A stretch of 64,000 bases of DNA, from assembly GCF_000378225.1 (NCBI RefSeq), contig NZ_KB905142.1, positions 310,001 through 374,000 on the forward strand. Reading direction: 5' to 3'. Under the pieces are notes generated by a model. That model made no database searches and was not told the origin of the DNA. It was given only the letters and a program-made list of their open reading frames with translations. This DNA is from Methylophilus methylotrophus DSM 46235 = ATCC 53528. GTDB lineage: Bacteria > Pseudomonadota > Gammaproteobacteria > Burkholderiales > Methylophilaceae. Below are positions 55,254 to 62,830 of this stretch, piece after piece (position 1 is the stretch's first letter; each line of letters begins with the position of its first letter). A program made the translations under genes and the position numbers.

Positions 55254-55589
55254 TTAGAACCAGTCACGATTGACGCTATTGACCTTCCCCGTTTTGGCAT
55301 CAATAGTCACTTCCCATTCGGCGCCATTGCTATCAACAATTTCCACCTCATAGTCCCAGCCGGAACGGAATTTACGGCGTTCCAGCTCTACCTCTTTCAC
55401 GACACCCGGTTTGGCGGCCAAGGCTTTTGTCTGCGCCTCTTCCAATGAAATCAGGCCAAAGGCTTTTGCCATTTCGGCGATTTTGGCAGGATCATCGTCA
55501 TCATCGGCCCAGGCTGGTTGACTCATCATCACACCACATAGCAGGGTGATGATGAAAAGGTTTGCAGGTTTGTGAATCAATGTGCTCAT
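55254..55589 (-). CDS. Secreted PepSY-domain protein
   Basis: A 111-residue periplasmic protein: signal peptide (about 1-28, ending QPAWA), an acidic DDDDD start of the mature chain, and a PepSY domain with GLISLEEAQTKALAAKPG, WDYEVEIVDSNG and VTIDAKTGKVNSV. GGAG six bases before this ATG favours it over ATGs one and four codons earlier. It is convergent with the kinase gene (25-base gap). The acidic PepSY chain could bind cations, which is inference. Confidence 0.85.
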   Translation of the reverse strand: MSTLIHKPANLFIITLLCGVMMSQPAWADDDDDPAKIAEMAKAFGLISLEEAQTKALAAKPGVVKEVELERRKFRSGWDYEVEIVDSNGAEWEVTIDAKTGKVNSVNRDWF

Positions 55590-55795
55590 CATGTTCTCCA
55601 TTTTGTTTATTGAGGCTTCACCATACAGAGCGTGCCTTAATTCAAGCTGAATAATGATGTGCTTTTATTGGGCTGGCGTTCAGCTTGATGAAAGCTTTGT
55701 GAAAGTCTCATGTAAGACAAGTGCGCTACAGTGAACACCATGAAATCCGTCTCAACAGGGCGGCAACAACGAAGTGTCAATTAAAGGAGATTACG

Positions 55796-56050
55796 ATGAA
55801 AACAGCGAAATTAGTTGGTGTAGTTGGTTTGGTTACATTGTCATTTGCTGGATCTGCCATGGCAAGTCAGGCTGTTGTTACTCAAAATATTGCGAAAAGA
55901 CCGCTGCTTGAGCAGTCTGTTGCAAATGCAGATCAGGCTTGGGAGGGCGCCAGCTTGAAAAAAGACACTCATTTGCAGGCACTACGTGCGCAAACGAGCT
56001 TGCAGTTTGCGAGCAAACGCGCTTACCTTGCCCCTTTGGCAACCGAGTAA
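55796..56050 (+). CDS. Small secreted KRPY-like protein, solitary copy
   Basis: An 84-residue protein: signal peptide (about 1-23, ending AMASQ), NIAKRPLLEQ (about 31-40), ADQAWEGASLK (about 45-55) and C-terminal FASKRAYLAPLATE. It keeps the three-motif layout of the four proteins at 48054, 48422, 59414 and 59753 but with KRPL in place of KRPY. AAAGGAG is the ribosome site. Unlike the others it lacks the conserved 34-bp box. Its stop lies four bases from the stop of the convergent receiver gene. Function unknown. Confidence 0.8.
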   Translation: MKTAKLVGVVGLVTLSFAGSAMASQAVVTQNIAKRPLLEQSVANADQAWEGASLKKDTHLQALRAQTSLQFASKRAYLAPLATE

Positions 56051-56054
56051 AATA

Positions 56055-56510
56055 TCAGCTTGAATAGCCTGGTAATTGCAAGTTGGGTTGATGCTGTTTG
56101 AGCTGGGTAAACAACCAGCGGGTCTCAAGCAATATCCAGACACGCAACATGGCTTCCATTGGATCAAAAGGCTTGGTTAAAAAGTCTTTTGCACCCAAGG
56201 CCAACGCCTTGCGGCGAGTCGCGATGGTGGCATCTGCTGTGAGTACCAGCACAGGCAGGTATTCATTCTGACCCAGATGATGCGAGAGCTGGTCCAATAC
56301 TGCAAAGCCATCCAGTACCGGCATCATTAAGTCGAGCAAAATGAGGTCAGGCTGGAACGCATTGACCAGATCCATGGTTTTGGTCGGGTCCGTGGTGCTG
56401 ATGACTTGTTCAAAGCCTTCCTTGGTCAGCAGCTCTTCCAGCAGCCTCAGGTTTGCTTCGGCATCATCAATGATTAAAATTTTGGAAGCGCGTAGTTGTT
56501 CGATATTCAT
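56055..56510 (-). CDS. Single-domain receiver (CheY-like) response regulator
   Basis: A 151-residue protein with only a receiver domain: acidic residues IIDDAE (about 14-17), phosphoacceptor in LILLDLMMPVLDG (about D56) and conserved Lys in DFLTKPFDP, plus a ~25-residue helical tail. With no output domain it probably works through protein contact. It follows the hybrid kinase gene by 19 bases in the luxR-kinase-receiver operon. Confidence 0.92.
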   Translation of the reverse strand: MNIEQLRASKILIIDDAEANLRLLEELLTKEGFEQVISTTDPTKTMDLVNAFQPDLILLDLMMPVLDGFAVLDQLSHHLGQNEYLPVLVLTADATIATRRKALALGAKDFLTKPFDPMEAMLRVWILLETRWLFTQLKQHQPNLQLPGYSS

Positions 56511-56529
56511 GTGGGTAGCTCTCAGAATT

Positions 56530-58503
56530 TTATTCTGGCAATAATTTTAATAGTAACTGGTTGAATGCGGCGACATTCAATGGCTTGGTGAAGTAATGGG
56601 TAATTCCCAAGGCATTTAGCCGTTGTATCGTTTCTGGCAGGGCATCTGCACTCAATATCAGCACCGGAATGTTTTGTAAATCTTTTCGGCTTGCCTGGAT
56701 ATGGTTGATCAGTGTCTCACCGGAGCCATCGGGCAGGTTAAGGTCCAGCAACAATAAATCCGGTTGCATATCGCGTAACCAGATCATGCTTTCCTGCAAG
56801 CTGGCAGCCAGGTGTAACTTGAGATGCCTGTGTTTTCCTATGATCGCTTCAATCAGTGCCTGGTTGCTCTGATTGTCTTCCACATACAGCACATGGCGTT
56901 TTGCTACTGGCGAAGTCGGAGAGGTGCTGTGTGGTAAAGCATCAATGGCCGCCGCTTGTTTGATGGCAGGCGCCGCGGCCTTTTGCTTTGCCTCAGGCAA
57001 GCTGATCCAGAACAGGCTTTTATCCTCTGCCACTCCAATCTGGCCACCCATGGCGTCCATTAACTGTTTACTGAGCACCAGGCCCAAGCCGGTGCCTTCA
57101 GTCACTGTGCGCTCAGCGCCCAGCCGGTCAAAAGGCGTGAACAAGCGGGAACGTAAGTCTGCCGGGATGCCTGGTCCCTGGTCTTGCACATCAACACGGA
57201 TGTTGCCCTGCTGGCGGTAAGCACTGAAGGCCACACTGGAATTTTCCGGACCATATTTCAAGGCGTTAGCCAGCAGGTTCAGGATGACTTGTAACAGCCG
57301 TTGCCTGTCGGCGCGAACGGTCAATGCAGGTTCAAAGTGTGTTTCTATGGTGATGTCCCGCACCTTTTCCAAAGGTTTTAAATAGTGGTAAGCCTCTTCT
57401 AGCAAGTTATTCAGGGCGATGACTTCCATCGACATGCTGATATCCCCACTTTCAATATGCGAAATATCCAGCACTTCATTAATCAGCTTCAGTAAGTGCT
57501 GCCCCGCGTTATGTATCAGTGTGGCACTGTCTTTTTGCCGCCCTTCCGGCAAGTCATTTTCGAGAATTTGCGCAAATCCGAGGATGGCATTGAGGGGGGT
57601 ACGCAATTCGTGGCTGGTGCGAGATAAAAAATTACTTTTTGCGGCGCTGGCTTCTTCGGCTTCTACGCGCGCCTGGTGGGCTTCCTGCGCACTCTGGGTC
57701 AGCAGTTGCGAGGCATGTTCCAGTTCGCTGGTGAGTTCGCCCAGTTCATCACGGCTGATGCTGGGTAACGCCAATGGTTCCCCTTTGACCAGGTGGATGG
57801 CACTGTCACGTATGGTCCGCACCCGGGCGACAATGGTCTGGCTGAATATCCAGACGCCAATCAGTGAACCCAGCACACCGGCAATCACAGCCATCAGCGT
57901 GATGCGTAAATTACGCTTTCGTTCGTAAACCACCTCTTTTTTATCCTGCTCGACAATCGCCGATTCACGCTGGCTCATGCGTTCCAGATGAGCCCTCAGT
58001 TGATTTAAGGCATTGCCCTGCGAACTGAACTTTTCGATCAGGGCTTCGTCAGCTTTTTCTTTTCTGTGGCTGGCGAGGGCAGCCAGGTCATCCAGGTTTT
58101 TGGCGACCAGGGGGTGAATTACCTGTAACAGTTGCTGTTGCGATTGATCATCCAGGTTATGTTCCAGAGAATCAAGCAGCTGAGGCATGCTCTGCTTCGC
58201 ACTTTCATAGCCCGTCAGGAACTGGCGGTTACCCGTCAGCAGAAAGTCACGCACCCCGGTCGATGCTTCCAGTAACAGGGTTTGCAGGGTCTGGATGTCC
58301 TGCTGGATTTGTAGCGCATTTTGCACGCGCCTTTCCAGCAAGGCCGCCTGTTGTTCACTCTCAAAAATAAGGGCCAGCGAAGCCAGCAGAACAGTCAAGG
58401 GCAGTGCATTGAGCACAATGCCTTTGATGGTTAATGATAAGTCCTGCCACAGGTGGTCCATGCGGCTGGAGAGATTGTGGATGGCATGCAATAAGGCTTT
58501 CAT
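56530..58503 (-). CDS. CHASE3-type hybrid sensor histidine kinase
   Basis: A 657-residue membrane kinase. A first helix (about 28-48) and a second (about 202-222) flank a helical periplasmic CHASE3-like domain (VRDFLLTGNRQFLTGYESAK). A HAMP region, HisKA (RTSHELRTPLNAILGF, phospho-His near 293), HATPase (NLLANALKYG, DQGPGIP, GTGLGLVLSKQL) and a C-terminal receiver (LLLLDLNLPDGSG, TKPLNVAAF) follow. The luxR gene ends two bases before its start, so they are co-transcribed. The signal could involve the nearby secreted small proteins, which is inference from position only. Confidence 0.93.
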   Translation of the reverse strand: MKALLHAIHNLSSRMDHLWQDLSLTIKGIVLNALPLTVLLASLALIFESEQQAALLERRVQNALQIQQDIQTLQTLLLEASTGVRDFLLTGNRQFLTGYESAKQSMPQLLDSLEHNLDDQSQQQLLQVIHPLVAKNLDDLAALASHRKEKADEALIEKFSSQGNALNQLRAHLERMSQRESAIVEQDKKEVVYERKRNLRITLMAVIAGVLGSLIGVWIFSQTIVARVRTIRDSAIHLVKGEPLALPSISRDELGELTSELEHASQLLTQSAQEAHQARVEAEEASAAKSNFLSRTSHELRTPLNAILGFAQILENDLPEGRQKDSATLIHNAGQHLLKLINEVLDISHIESGDISMSMEVIALNNLLEEAYHYLKPLEKVRDITIETHFEPALTVRADRQRLLQVILNLLANALKYGPENSSVAFSAYRQQGNIRVDVQDQGPGIPADLRSRLFTPFDRLGAERTVTEGTGLGLVLSKQLMDAMGGQIGVAEDKSLFWISLPEAKQKAAAPAIKQAAAIDALPHSTSPTSPVAKRHVLYVEDNQSNQALIEAIIGKHRHLKLHLAASLQESMIWLRDMQPDLLLLDLNLPDGSGETLINHIQASRKDLQNIPVLILSADALPETIQRLNALGITHYFTKPLNVAAFNQLLLKLLPE

Positions 58504-58505
58504 GA

Positions 58506-59273
58506 TTATAAGCCGTCACTTTTGAATCCAGCTTCCACAGCCTTGACTGCGGCCTGGGTGCGGTCATTCAGGTCCAGTTTGCTTAGAATTCGTTCGATAT
58601 GAATCTTGACTGTGCCTGGTGAAATGCCCAGTTTCTCCGCTAATAATGCATTGCTGGCGCCAGAAGGCAGCAGGGCAAACACTTCGCGCTCGCGAGGCGT
58701 GAGTTTCTGCAAGTAGCTGTCATCAATTGCTGCTGCGGTTTGGGTCTGACCGCGCAAGGCAAAGCCCAGCAAACCGCAGATACTGTGCAACACTTGCAGG
58801 CTATTCGTGTTTAAGGGGTTGCTGGTCATGAGCCCAAGCAATCCTACCGCGTGTTGCTGGCAGGCAATCGGCAAGTGATAGCAGTGCAGTGCTGGCTCTG
58901 TATTGCCTTGTATCGTCCACAGGCTTGGGACGAATTGGTTATGCACTTCGAAATGGATGGGTTCTTTGAGCCAGACTGCCAGCGCTCCCAGCATGGGCAC
59001 GCGCGCGCCTATGGGAAAGGTTTTGCCACGCTGCGCCAGTATCTTGAGTGCACCTGCATGTTGCTGGCTGATTAAACCATGTGGCGCACCAAATTGCATG
59101 CACATCTCGTCTAACAGCCATTGCAGCAGCTCTTCAGACCATCCACTCGTAAACAGCCTTTGCCCAAATCCCTCAAACAACCTTTCATGAGCGATTTGCA
59201 CTTGTGTTTGTTTCAACGCGTTGCGTAAAGCAAACGCGCTTTCTGTGGGTGGGGATGGAGTGTCATTTGGCAT
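58506..59273 (-). CDS. LuxR-family regulator with GAF-like sensor domain
   Basis: A 255-residue protein: an N-terminal GAF-like region (about 35-180) and a C-terminal LuxR helix-turn-helix (LTPREREVFALLPSGASNALLAEKLGISPGTVKIHIERILSKLDL, quoted by parts: LTPREREVF, GISPGTVKIHIERIL). The GAF-like part and the lack of an acyl-homoserine-lactone domain argue against quorum sensing by AHL. The start MPNDTPS is preferred; a TTG/ATG start near 59360 is in frame, but then the conserved 34-bp box would lie in coding sequence. With this start the box abuts its start codon, suggesting autoregulation. Confidence 0.88.
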   Translation of the reverse strand: MPNDTPSPPTESAFALRNALKQTQVQIAHERLFEGFGQRLFTSGWSEELLQWLLDEMCMQFGAPHGLISQQHAGALKILAQRGKTFPIGARVPMLGALAVWLKEPIHFEVHNQFVPSLWTIQGNTEPALHCYHLPIACQQHAVGLLGLMTSNPLNTNSLQVLHSICGLLGFALRGQTQTAAAIDDSYLQKLTPREREVFALLPSGASNALLAEKLGISPGTVKIHIERILSKLDLNDRTQAAVKAVEAGFKSDGL

Positions 59274-59354
59274 ATGCCGTTTAGTATATATCGAACTACC
59301 TATATCGGGAGATTTTTTGTTGTCAGAACCCGGGCAAAATGCAAACCATCGTGA
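59273..59354 (+). promoter_or_regulatory. Shared operator and promoter, second KRPY operon and luxR
   Basis: The 34-bp box (59273-59306) is followed after 35 bases by GCAAACCATCGTGA (CAAACC at 59342), preceded by a -10-like CAAAAT (59335-59340). It matches the 48745-48826 region in sequence and spacing. The box is 108 bases before the type A start (105 in locus 1). Its other end overlaps the first base of the divergent luxR start codon. The likely binding protein is the adjacent LuxR regulator, which is inference. Confidence 0.8.
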
Positions 59355-59413
59355 ATGCATCAAGATTCACTGAAGCGAGTAAATAGATTGATTAACCATG
59401 AAGGAGAAAGAAT

Positions 59414-59671
59414 ATGCGTAAAGTATCTGTAGTTATCACAATGATCTTGGGGTTTGCATGGGTATTGCCAGCACAAGCGGCTGAAACCAATACCGGTGAC
59501 AGTGTTCACAACATACATCATGTACATTTTCTGGGCAAACGCCCGTATCAACAGCCTGTGGTAGCTAAAACCGATGCTGAGCAGGCTTGGGTGGGTGCCA
59601 CGCTGAGAGTGGACAATAATAACCACCAGCAAACCTTGAAAATGCACTCCCTTGGCAAGCGGGCTTACTAG
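59414..59671 (+). CDS. Small secreted KRPY-motif protein, type A (locus 2)
   Basis: An 85-residue protein: signal peptide (about 1-22, ending AQAAE), HFLGKRPYQQPVVAK (about 38-52), EQAWVGATLRVD (about 56-67) and C-terminal MHSLGKRAY. It is paralogous over its whole mature length to the type A protein at 48422. AAGGAGAAAG is the ribosome site. Mature part about 63 residues, His/Asn/Gln-rich. First gene of a two-gene operon, divergent from luxR across the shared operator. Confidence 0.83.
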   Translation: MRKVSVVITMILGFAWVLPAQAAETNTGDSVHNIHHVHFLGKRPYQQPVVAKTDAEQAWVGATLRVDNNNHQQTLKMHSLGKRAY

Positions 59672-59752
59672 TCAGTGTTGCGTAAGGTTCATGCGACATA
59701 ATCAGTTTACATCTGGAAAGATGTATACACATAAATGATGAAGGAGCGAAAA

Positions 59753-60040
59753 ATGAGTAAATTATTATTGGTACTCTTGATGACATTTGGTTTAATGGCT
59801 TCAGCCCAAGCAGAAGAATCGCTAGACCAAGAGCCATCAATTAACCAGATGCAACACAACCATTCGTTAGGCAAGCGTCCTTATTCCAAAATCCCGACTG
59901 CCAAGCAAAGTCAGGATGAAAAATGGGTGGGGGCGGGGATTGTCACCGATAGCCCGGACAAAGGCTACGACAAGCACCAGCAAATGCGCTTAAACTTTAT
60001 TGGTAAGCGTCCTTACATTGCCCCTACGAATAACGATTAG
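59753..60040 (+). CDS. Small secreted KRPY-motif protein, type B (locus 2)
   Basis: A 95-residue protein: signal peptide (about 1-20, ending SAQAE), HSLGKRPYSKIP (about 36-47), QDEKWVGAGIV (about 53-63) and C-terminal NFIGKRPYIAPTNND. Paralogous to the type B protein at 48054. AAGGAG before this ATG favours it over an upstream ATG pair. It follows the type A gene by 81 bases. The constant order A then B in both loci implies that the two act together. Confidence 0.83.
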   Translation: MSKLLLVLLMTFGLMASAQAEESLDQEPSINQMQHNHSLGKRPYSKIPTAKQSQDEKWVGAGIVTDSPDKGYDKHQQMRLNFIGKRPYIAPTNND

Positions 60041-60061
60041 AATATGTATGATAGACCTCAG

Positions 60062-60082
60062 CCCCGCACGATTGCGGGGTTT
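60062..60082 (+). terminator. Probable terminator of the second KRPY operon
   Basis: Stem CCCCGCA / TGCGGGG with a four-base loop and TTTTG, 21 bases after the type B stop. The short T-run suggests moderate strength, so some read-through to the SulP gene is possible. Confidence 0.7.
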
Positions 60083-60132
60083 TGTGTATTATTAAAATAA
60101 AAATTAACTTAAGTTTGTGAAGGATACACATC

Positions 60133-61719
60133 ATGTCAACCTCCGTCCCAGCGTCCGGACCGCTAGACTTGTTCAAGCACATTAATAGAGACTTGCCAGC
60201 CTCTATTGTTGTATTTTTTGTGGCACTGCCACTTTGTTTGGGAATTGCGCTGGCTTCGGGCGCACCGCTGTTTTCCGGCGTGATTTCCGGCATTATCGGT
60301 GGTGTTGTCGTTGGGCTGGCCAGTGGCTCGCAGTTGGGTGTAAGTGGCCCAGCGGCTGGTCTGGCTGTCATTGTGCTAGCAGCAATCAGCAACCTGGGTT
60401 CTTACGAAACTTTTCTGGCAGCCGTTGTCCTGGCAGGCGTTTTCCAGTTTCTGCTGGGGCAGTTCAAGGCTGGTTTTATTGCCTATTTTGTGCCTTCTTC
60501 CGTGATTAAAGGCATGCTGACGGGTATCGGTCTGCTGATTATACTGAAACAGATTCCCCACGCTTTTGGCTACGATGCCGACTTTGAAGGGGATGAGGCA
60601 TTTGAGCAGGCGGGCGGCCACAATACCTTTAGCGATATTCTGCAAGCGTGGGACTTGTTAACCCCTGGTGCTATCTTGATTGCTGCGGTGTCTTTTGCGA
60701 TCCTGATTTTATGGGACACGGTATTAACCAAAAAACATCGCGTATTCCAGCTGTTGCAAGGCCCGATTGTCGTTGTATTGGTCGGCATTGCCTTGAACTG
60801 GGCGTTTATGAATCAATGGCTGGGTTACACATTGAGTCCAGACCAGATTGTGAGTTTGCCGGTGGCGAAAAGCCTGGGTGATTTTGCCAGCTTCTTTACC
60901 CATCCGGATTTCAGCCAGGTGGCGCAGCCACTCGTGATCAAGACGGCACTGGTCATGGCCATTGTTGCCAGTCTGGAAACCCTGTTATGTGTGGAAGCGA
61001 CCGATAAACTGGATCCTTTAAAGCGCGTCACGCCCACCAACCGCGAACTCAAGGCGCAAGGCCTGGGTAATATGGTTTCCGGCCTGATCGGAGGCTTACC
61101 GATCACACAGGTAATTGTGCGTAGCAGCGCCAACATCACTTTTGGTGCGCAAAGCAAACTCTCAGCGGTGTTGCACGGTTTCTGGCTCTTGCTCAGTGCT
61201 GTCACCATTGCCAGCTTCCTTAATATGATCCCATTAGCCAGCCTGGCCACTATTTTGATTATGGTGGGTTACAAATTGGCAAAACCCAGCCTGTTTAAGC
61301 AAATGTATGCATTGGGCTGGGAGCAGTTCATACCATTTATCGTGACGATAGTCGCTATTGTGTTTACTGACTTGCTCACCGGTATTGGCCTGGGCCTGGT
61401 GGTGGCTGTTTTCTTCACCTTGCACCACAGCTACCGTAACTCGCATTACATCAAGCAGACACGTTCAAGCGTTGAGGGCAGGGAAGTGTTCCACCTGGTG
61501 CTTGCGGAAGAAGTTTCCTTCTTTAACAAGGCCAGCATCCTGGAGGTGCTGGAAAGCATTCCGGCCAACAGCAAGGTCGTGATTGATTGTACTAACAGCA
61601 AATCAATTGCCTATGATGTCGTCGAGTTTATCCATGATTATCAGCAACATGCCATATTGAAAAATATTGAGGTGGAAACCATACAATACAATCCGCCCAA
61701 ACATCTACTGGGGCATTAG
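60133..61719 (+). CDS. SulP-family anion transporter, probably bicarbonate
   Basis: A 528-residue membrane protein with about 12-14 helices (start RDLPASIVVFFVALPLCLGIALASG) and a shortened C-terminal STAS-like region (from about 440: EVFHLVLAEEVSFFNKASILEVLESIP). SulP proteins carry sulfate, bicarbonate or other anions. The beta-carbonic anhydrase gene follows 46 bases later, and such SulP-carbonic anhydrase pairs usually indicate inorganic-carbon uptake. Sulfate remains an alternative given the surrounding sulfur genes. Confidence 0.9.
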   Translation: MSTSVPASGPLDLFKHINRDLPASIVVFFVALPLCLGIALASGAPLFSGVISGIIGGVVVGLASGSQLGVSGPAAGLAVIVLAAISNLGSYETFLAAVVLAGVFQFLLGQFKAGFIAYFVPSSVIKGMLTGIGLLIILKQIPHAFGYDADFEGDEAFEQAGGHNTFSDILQAWDLLTPGAILIAAVSFAILILWDTVLTKKHRVFQLLQGPIVVVLVGIALNWAFMNQWLGYTLSPDQIVSLPVAKSLGDFASFFTHPDFSQVAQPLVIKTALVMAIVASLETLLCVEATDKLDPLKRVTPTNRELKAQGLGNMVSGLIGGLPITQVIVRSSANITFGAQSKLSAVLHGFWLLLSAVTIASFLNMIPLASLATILIMVGYKLAKPSLFKQMYALGWEQFIPFIVTIVAIVFTDLLTGIGLGLVVAVFFTLHHSYRNSHYIKQTRSSVEGREVFHLVLAEEVSFFNKASILEVLESIPANSKVVIDCTNSKSIAYDVVEFIHDYQQHAILKNIEVETIQYNPPKHLLGH

Positions 61720-61765
61720 CCTCATAACAAGCGTCACCATAATTATTTGATAGAGGATACGTAAT

Positions 61766-62410
61766 ATGTACAAACACCCGTTACTGGACCGCGACAAAAT
61801 GACCGCGCGTGAAGCACTGGATATTTTGATCGAAGGCAACCGCCGTTTTACGAGTGACCGTGAGGAGGATAAAGACTTTCAGACGCTGATCCAGATTACC
61901 AAGGACAAACAACACCCATTTGCCTCTTTCTTGAGTTGCAGTGACTCACGTGCCCCTGTAGAACTATTGTTTGACCAGGCACTTGGCGATATTTTCAGTG
62001 TCCGCCTGGCAGGAAATATCGCTTCAGATAAAGCGATGGGCAGCCTGGAGTTTGCCAGCAAATATCTCGGTAGCAAGCTGATTGTGGTCATGGGCCATAC
62101 ATCTTGCGGCGCTGTCAAAGCCGCCTGTGATGATTTCAAGGATGGTCATATTGGTGAGATTATCAACCTGATCAAACCCTCTATCCGTCATGAGAAAACA
62201 GTCTCTGACCCGGCGCAGCGCAACTCCAAGAATGGCGATTTCGTGGAAAAGATTTGTGCGCTGAATGTGAAATATCAAATCGATACCATCATCCGTTGCA
62301 GTGACATTGTCGACGATATGTTGCAAAGCAAGCAGATCGGTATTGTCGGCGCGATTTACGATATCTCAAATGGTAAAGTGAAATTCCTTGAAGAGACATT
62401 TGTCGGCTAA
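61766..62410 (+). CDS. Beta-class carbonic anhydrase
   Basis: A 214-residue zinc enzyme that interconverts CO2 and bicarbonate. Zinc ligands are C58 (LSCSDSR), H111 and C114 (GHTSCGAV); D60 and R62 form the catalytic dyad. RLAGNIAS is another family mark. Cytoplasmic, no signal peptide. It is co-transcribed with the SulP transporter and ends at a strong terminator. Confidence 0.96.
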   Translation: MYKHPLLDRDKMTAREALDILIEGNRRFTSDREEDKDFQTLIQITKDKQHPFASFLSCSDSRAPVELLFDQALGDIFSVRLAGNIASDKAMGSLEFASKYLGSKLIVVMGHTSCGAVKAACDDFKDGHIGEIINLIKPSIRHEKTVSDPAQRNSKNGDFVEKICALNVKYQIDTIIRCSDIVDDMLQSKQIGIVGAIYDISNGKVKFLEETFVG

Positions 62411-62430
62411 TTGCCAGATCGTCGCCGTAA

Positions 62431-62459
62431 AAAAGCCGATGCTTGCATCGGCTTTTTTT
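62431..62459. terminator. Bidirectional rho-independent terminator
   Basis: Stem AAAAGCCGATGC / GCATCGGCTTTT with flanking A-run and T-run, between the convergent carbonic anhydrase and fdx genes. Confidence 0.92.
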
Positions 62460-62487
62460 AGACATTAACAGTCCCTAAATGTATTGA

Positions 62488-62829
62488 TTAATGATGGCCT
62501 TCTTTGGCCAAATTGATACTGTATTTAGGAATCTCGACGGTGACATCGGCTTCTTGCAAAATGGCCTGGCAAGATAAACGGGACTGCGATTGCAGTCCCC
62601 AGGCACGGTCCAGCATGTCTTCTTCGTCTTCTTCTATCTCATTCAGGCTCTTGAAACCTTCGCGCACAATCACATGGCAGGTGGTGCAAGCGCAGACGCC
62701 GCCACAGGCATTATCAATATCAATGTCATGCTTGAGCAAGGCATCGCAGATGGATGTGCCTTGATCTGCTTCAATGACAGCGCCTTCCGGGCAGATCTCA
62801 GCGTGAGGTAATACGGTTATTTTTGGCAT
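62488..62829 (-). CDS. fdx: ISC-type [2Fe-2S] ferredoxin
   Basis: A 113-residue adrenodoxin-type ferredoxin that donates electrons in iron-sulfur cluster assembly. Cluster ligands are C42, C48, C51 and C87 (CGGVCACTTC and RLSCQ), with the extra C46 known in ISC ferredoxins. The C-terminus is His-containing and slightly variable. The ATG lies one base after the hscA stop; a longer frame inside hscA is ignored. The order hscA-fdx is that of the isc operon. Confidence 0.97.
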   Translation of the reverse strand: MPKITVLPHAEICPEGAVIEADQGTSICDALLKHDIDIDNACGGVCACTTCHVIVREGFKSLNEIEEDEEDMLDRAWGLQSQSRLSCQAILQEADVTVEIPKYSINLAKEGHH

Positions 62830-62830
62830 A

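Noticed and set aside
58506-59363. Longer LuxR protein starting near 59360
   Set aside because: It would place the conserved 34-bp operator and the divergent core promoter inside coding sequence, and the extra ~29 residues look unconserved.
48422-60040. GKR motifs as amidation or dibasic processing sites of neuropeptide-like precursors
   Set aside because: The resemblance is to eukaryotic processing, for which bacteria have no equivalent pathway; no processing or modification enzyme is encoded beside these genes.
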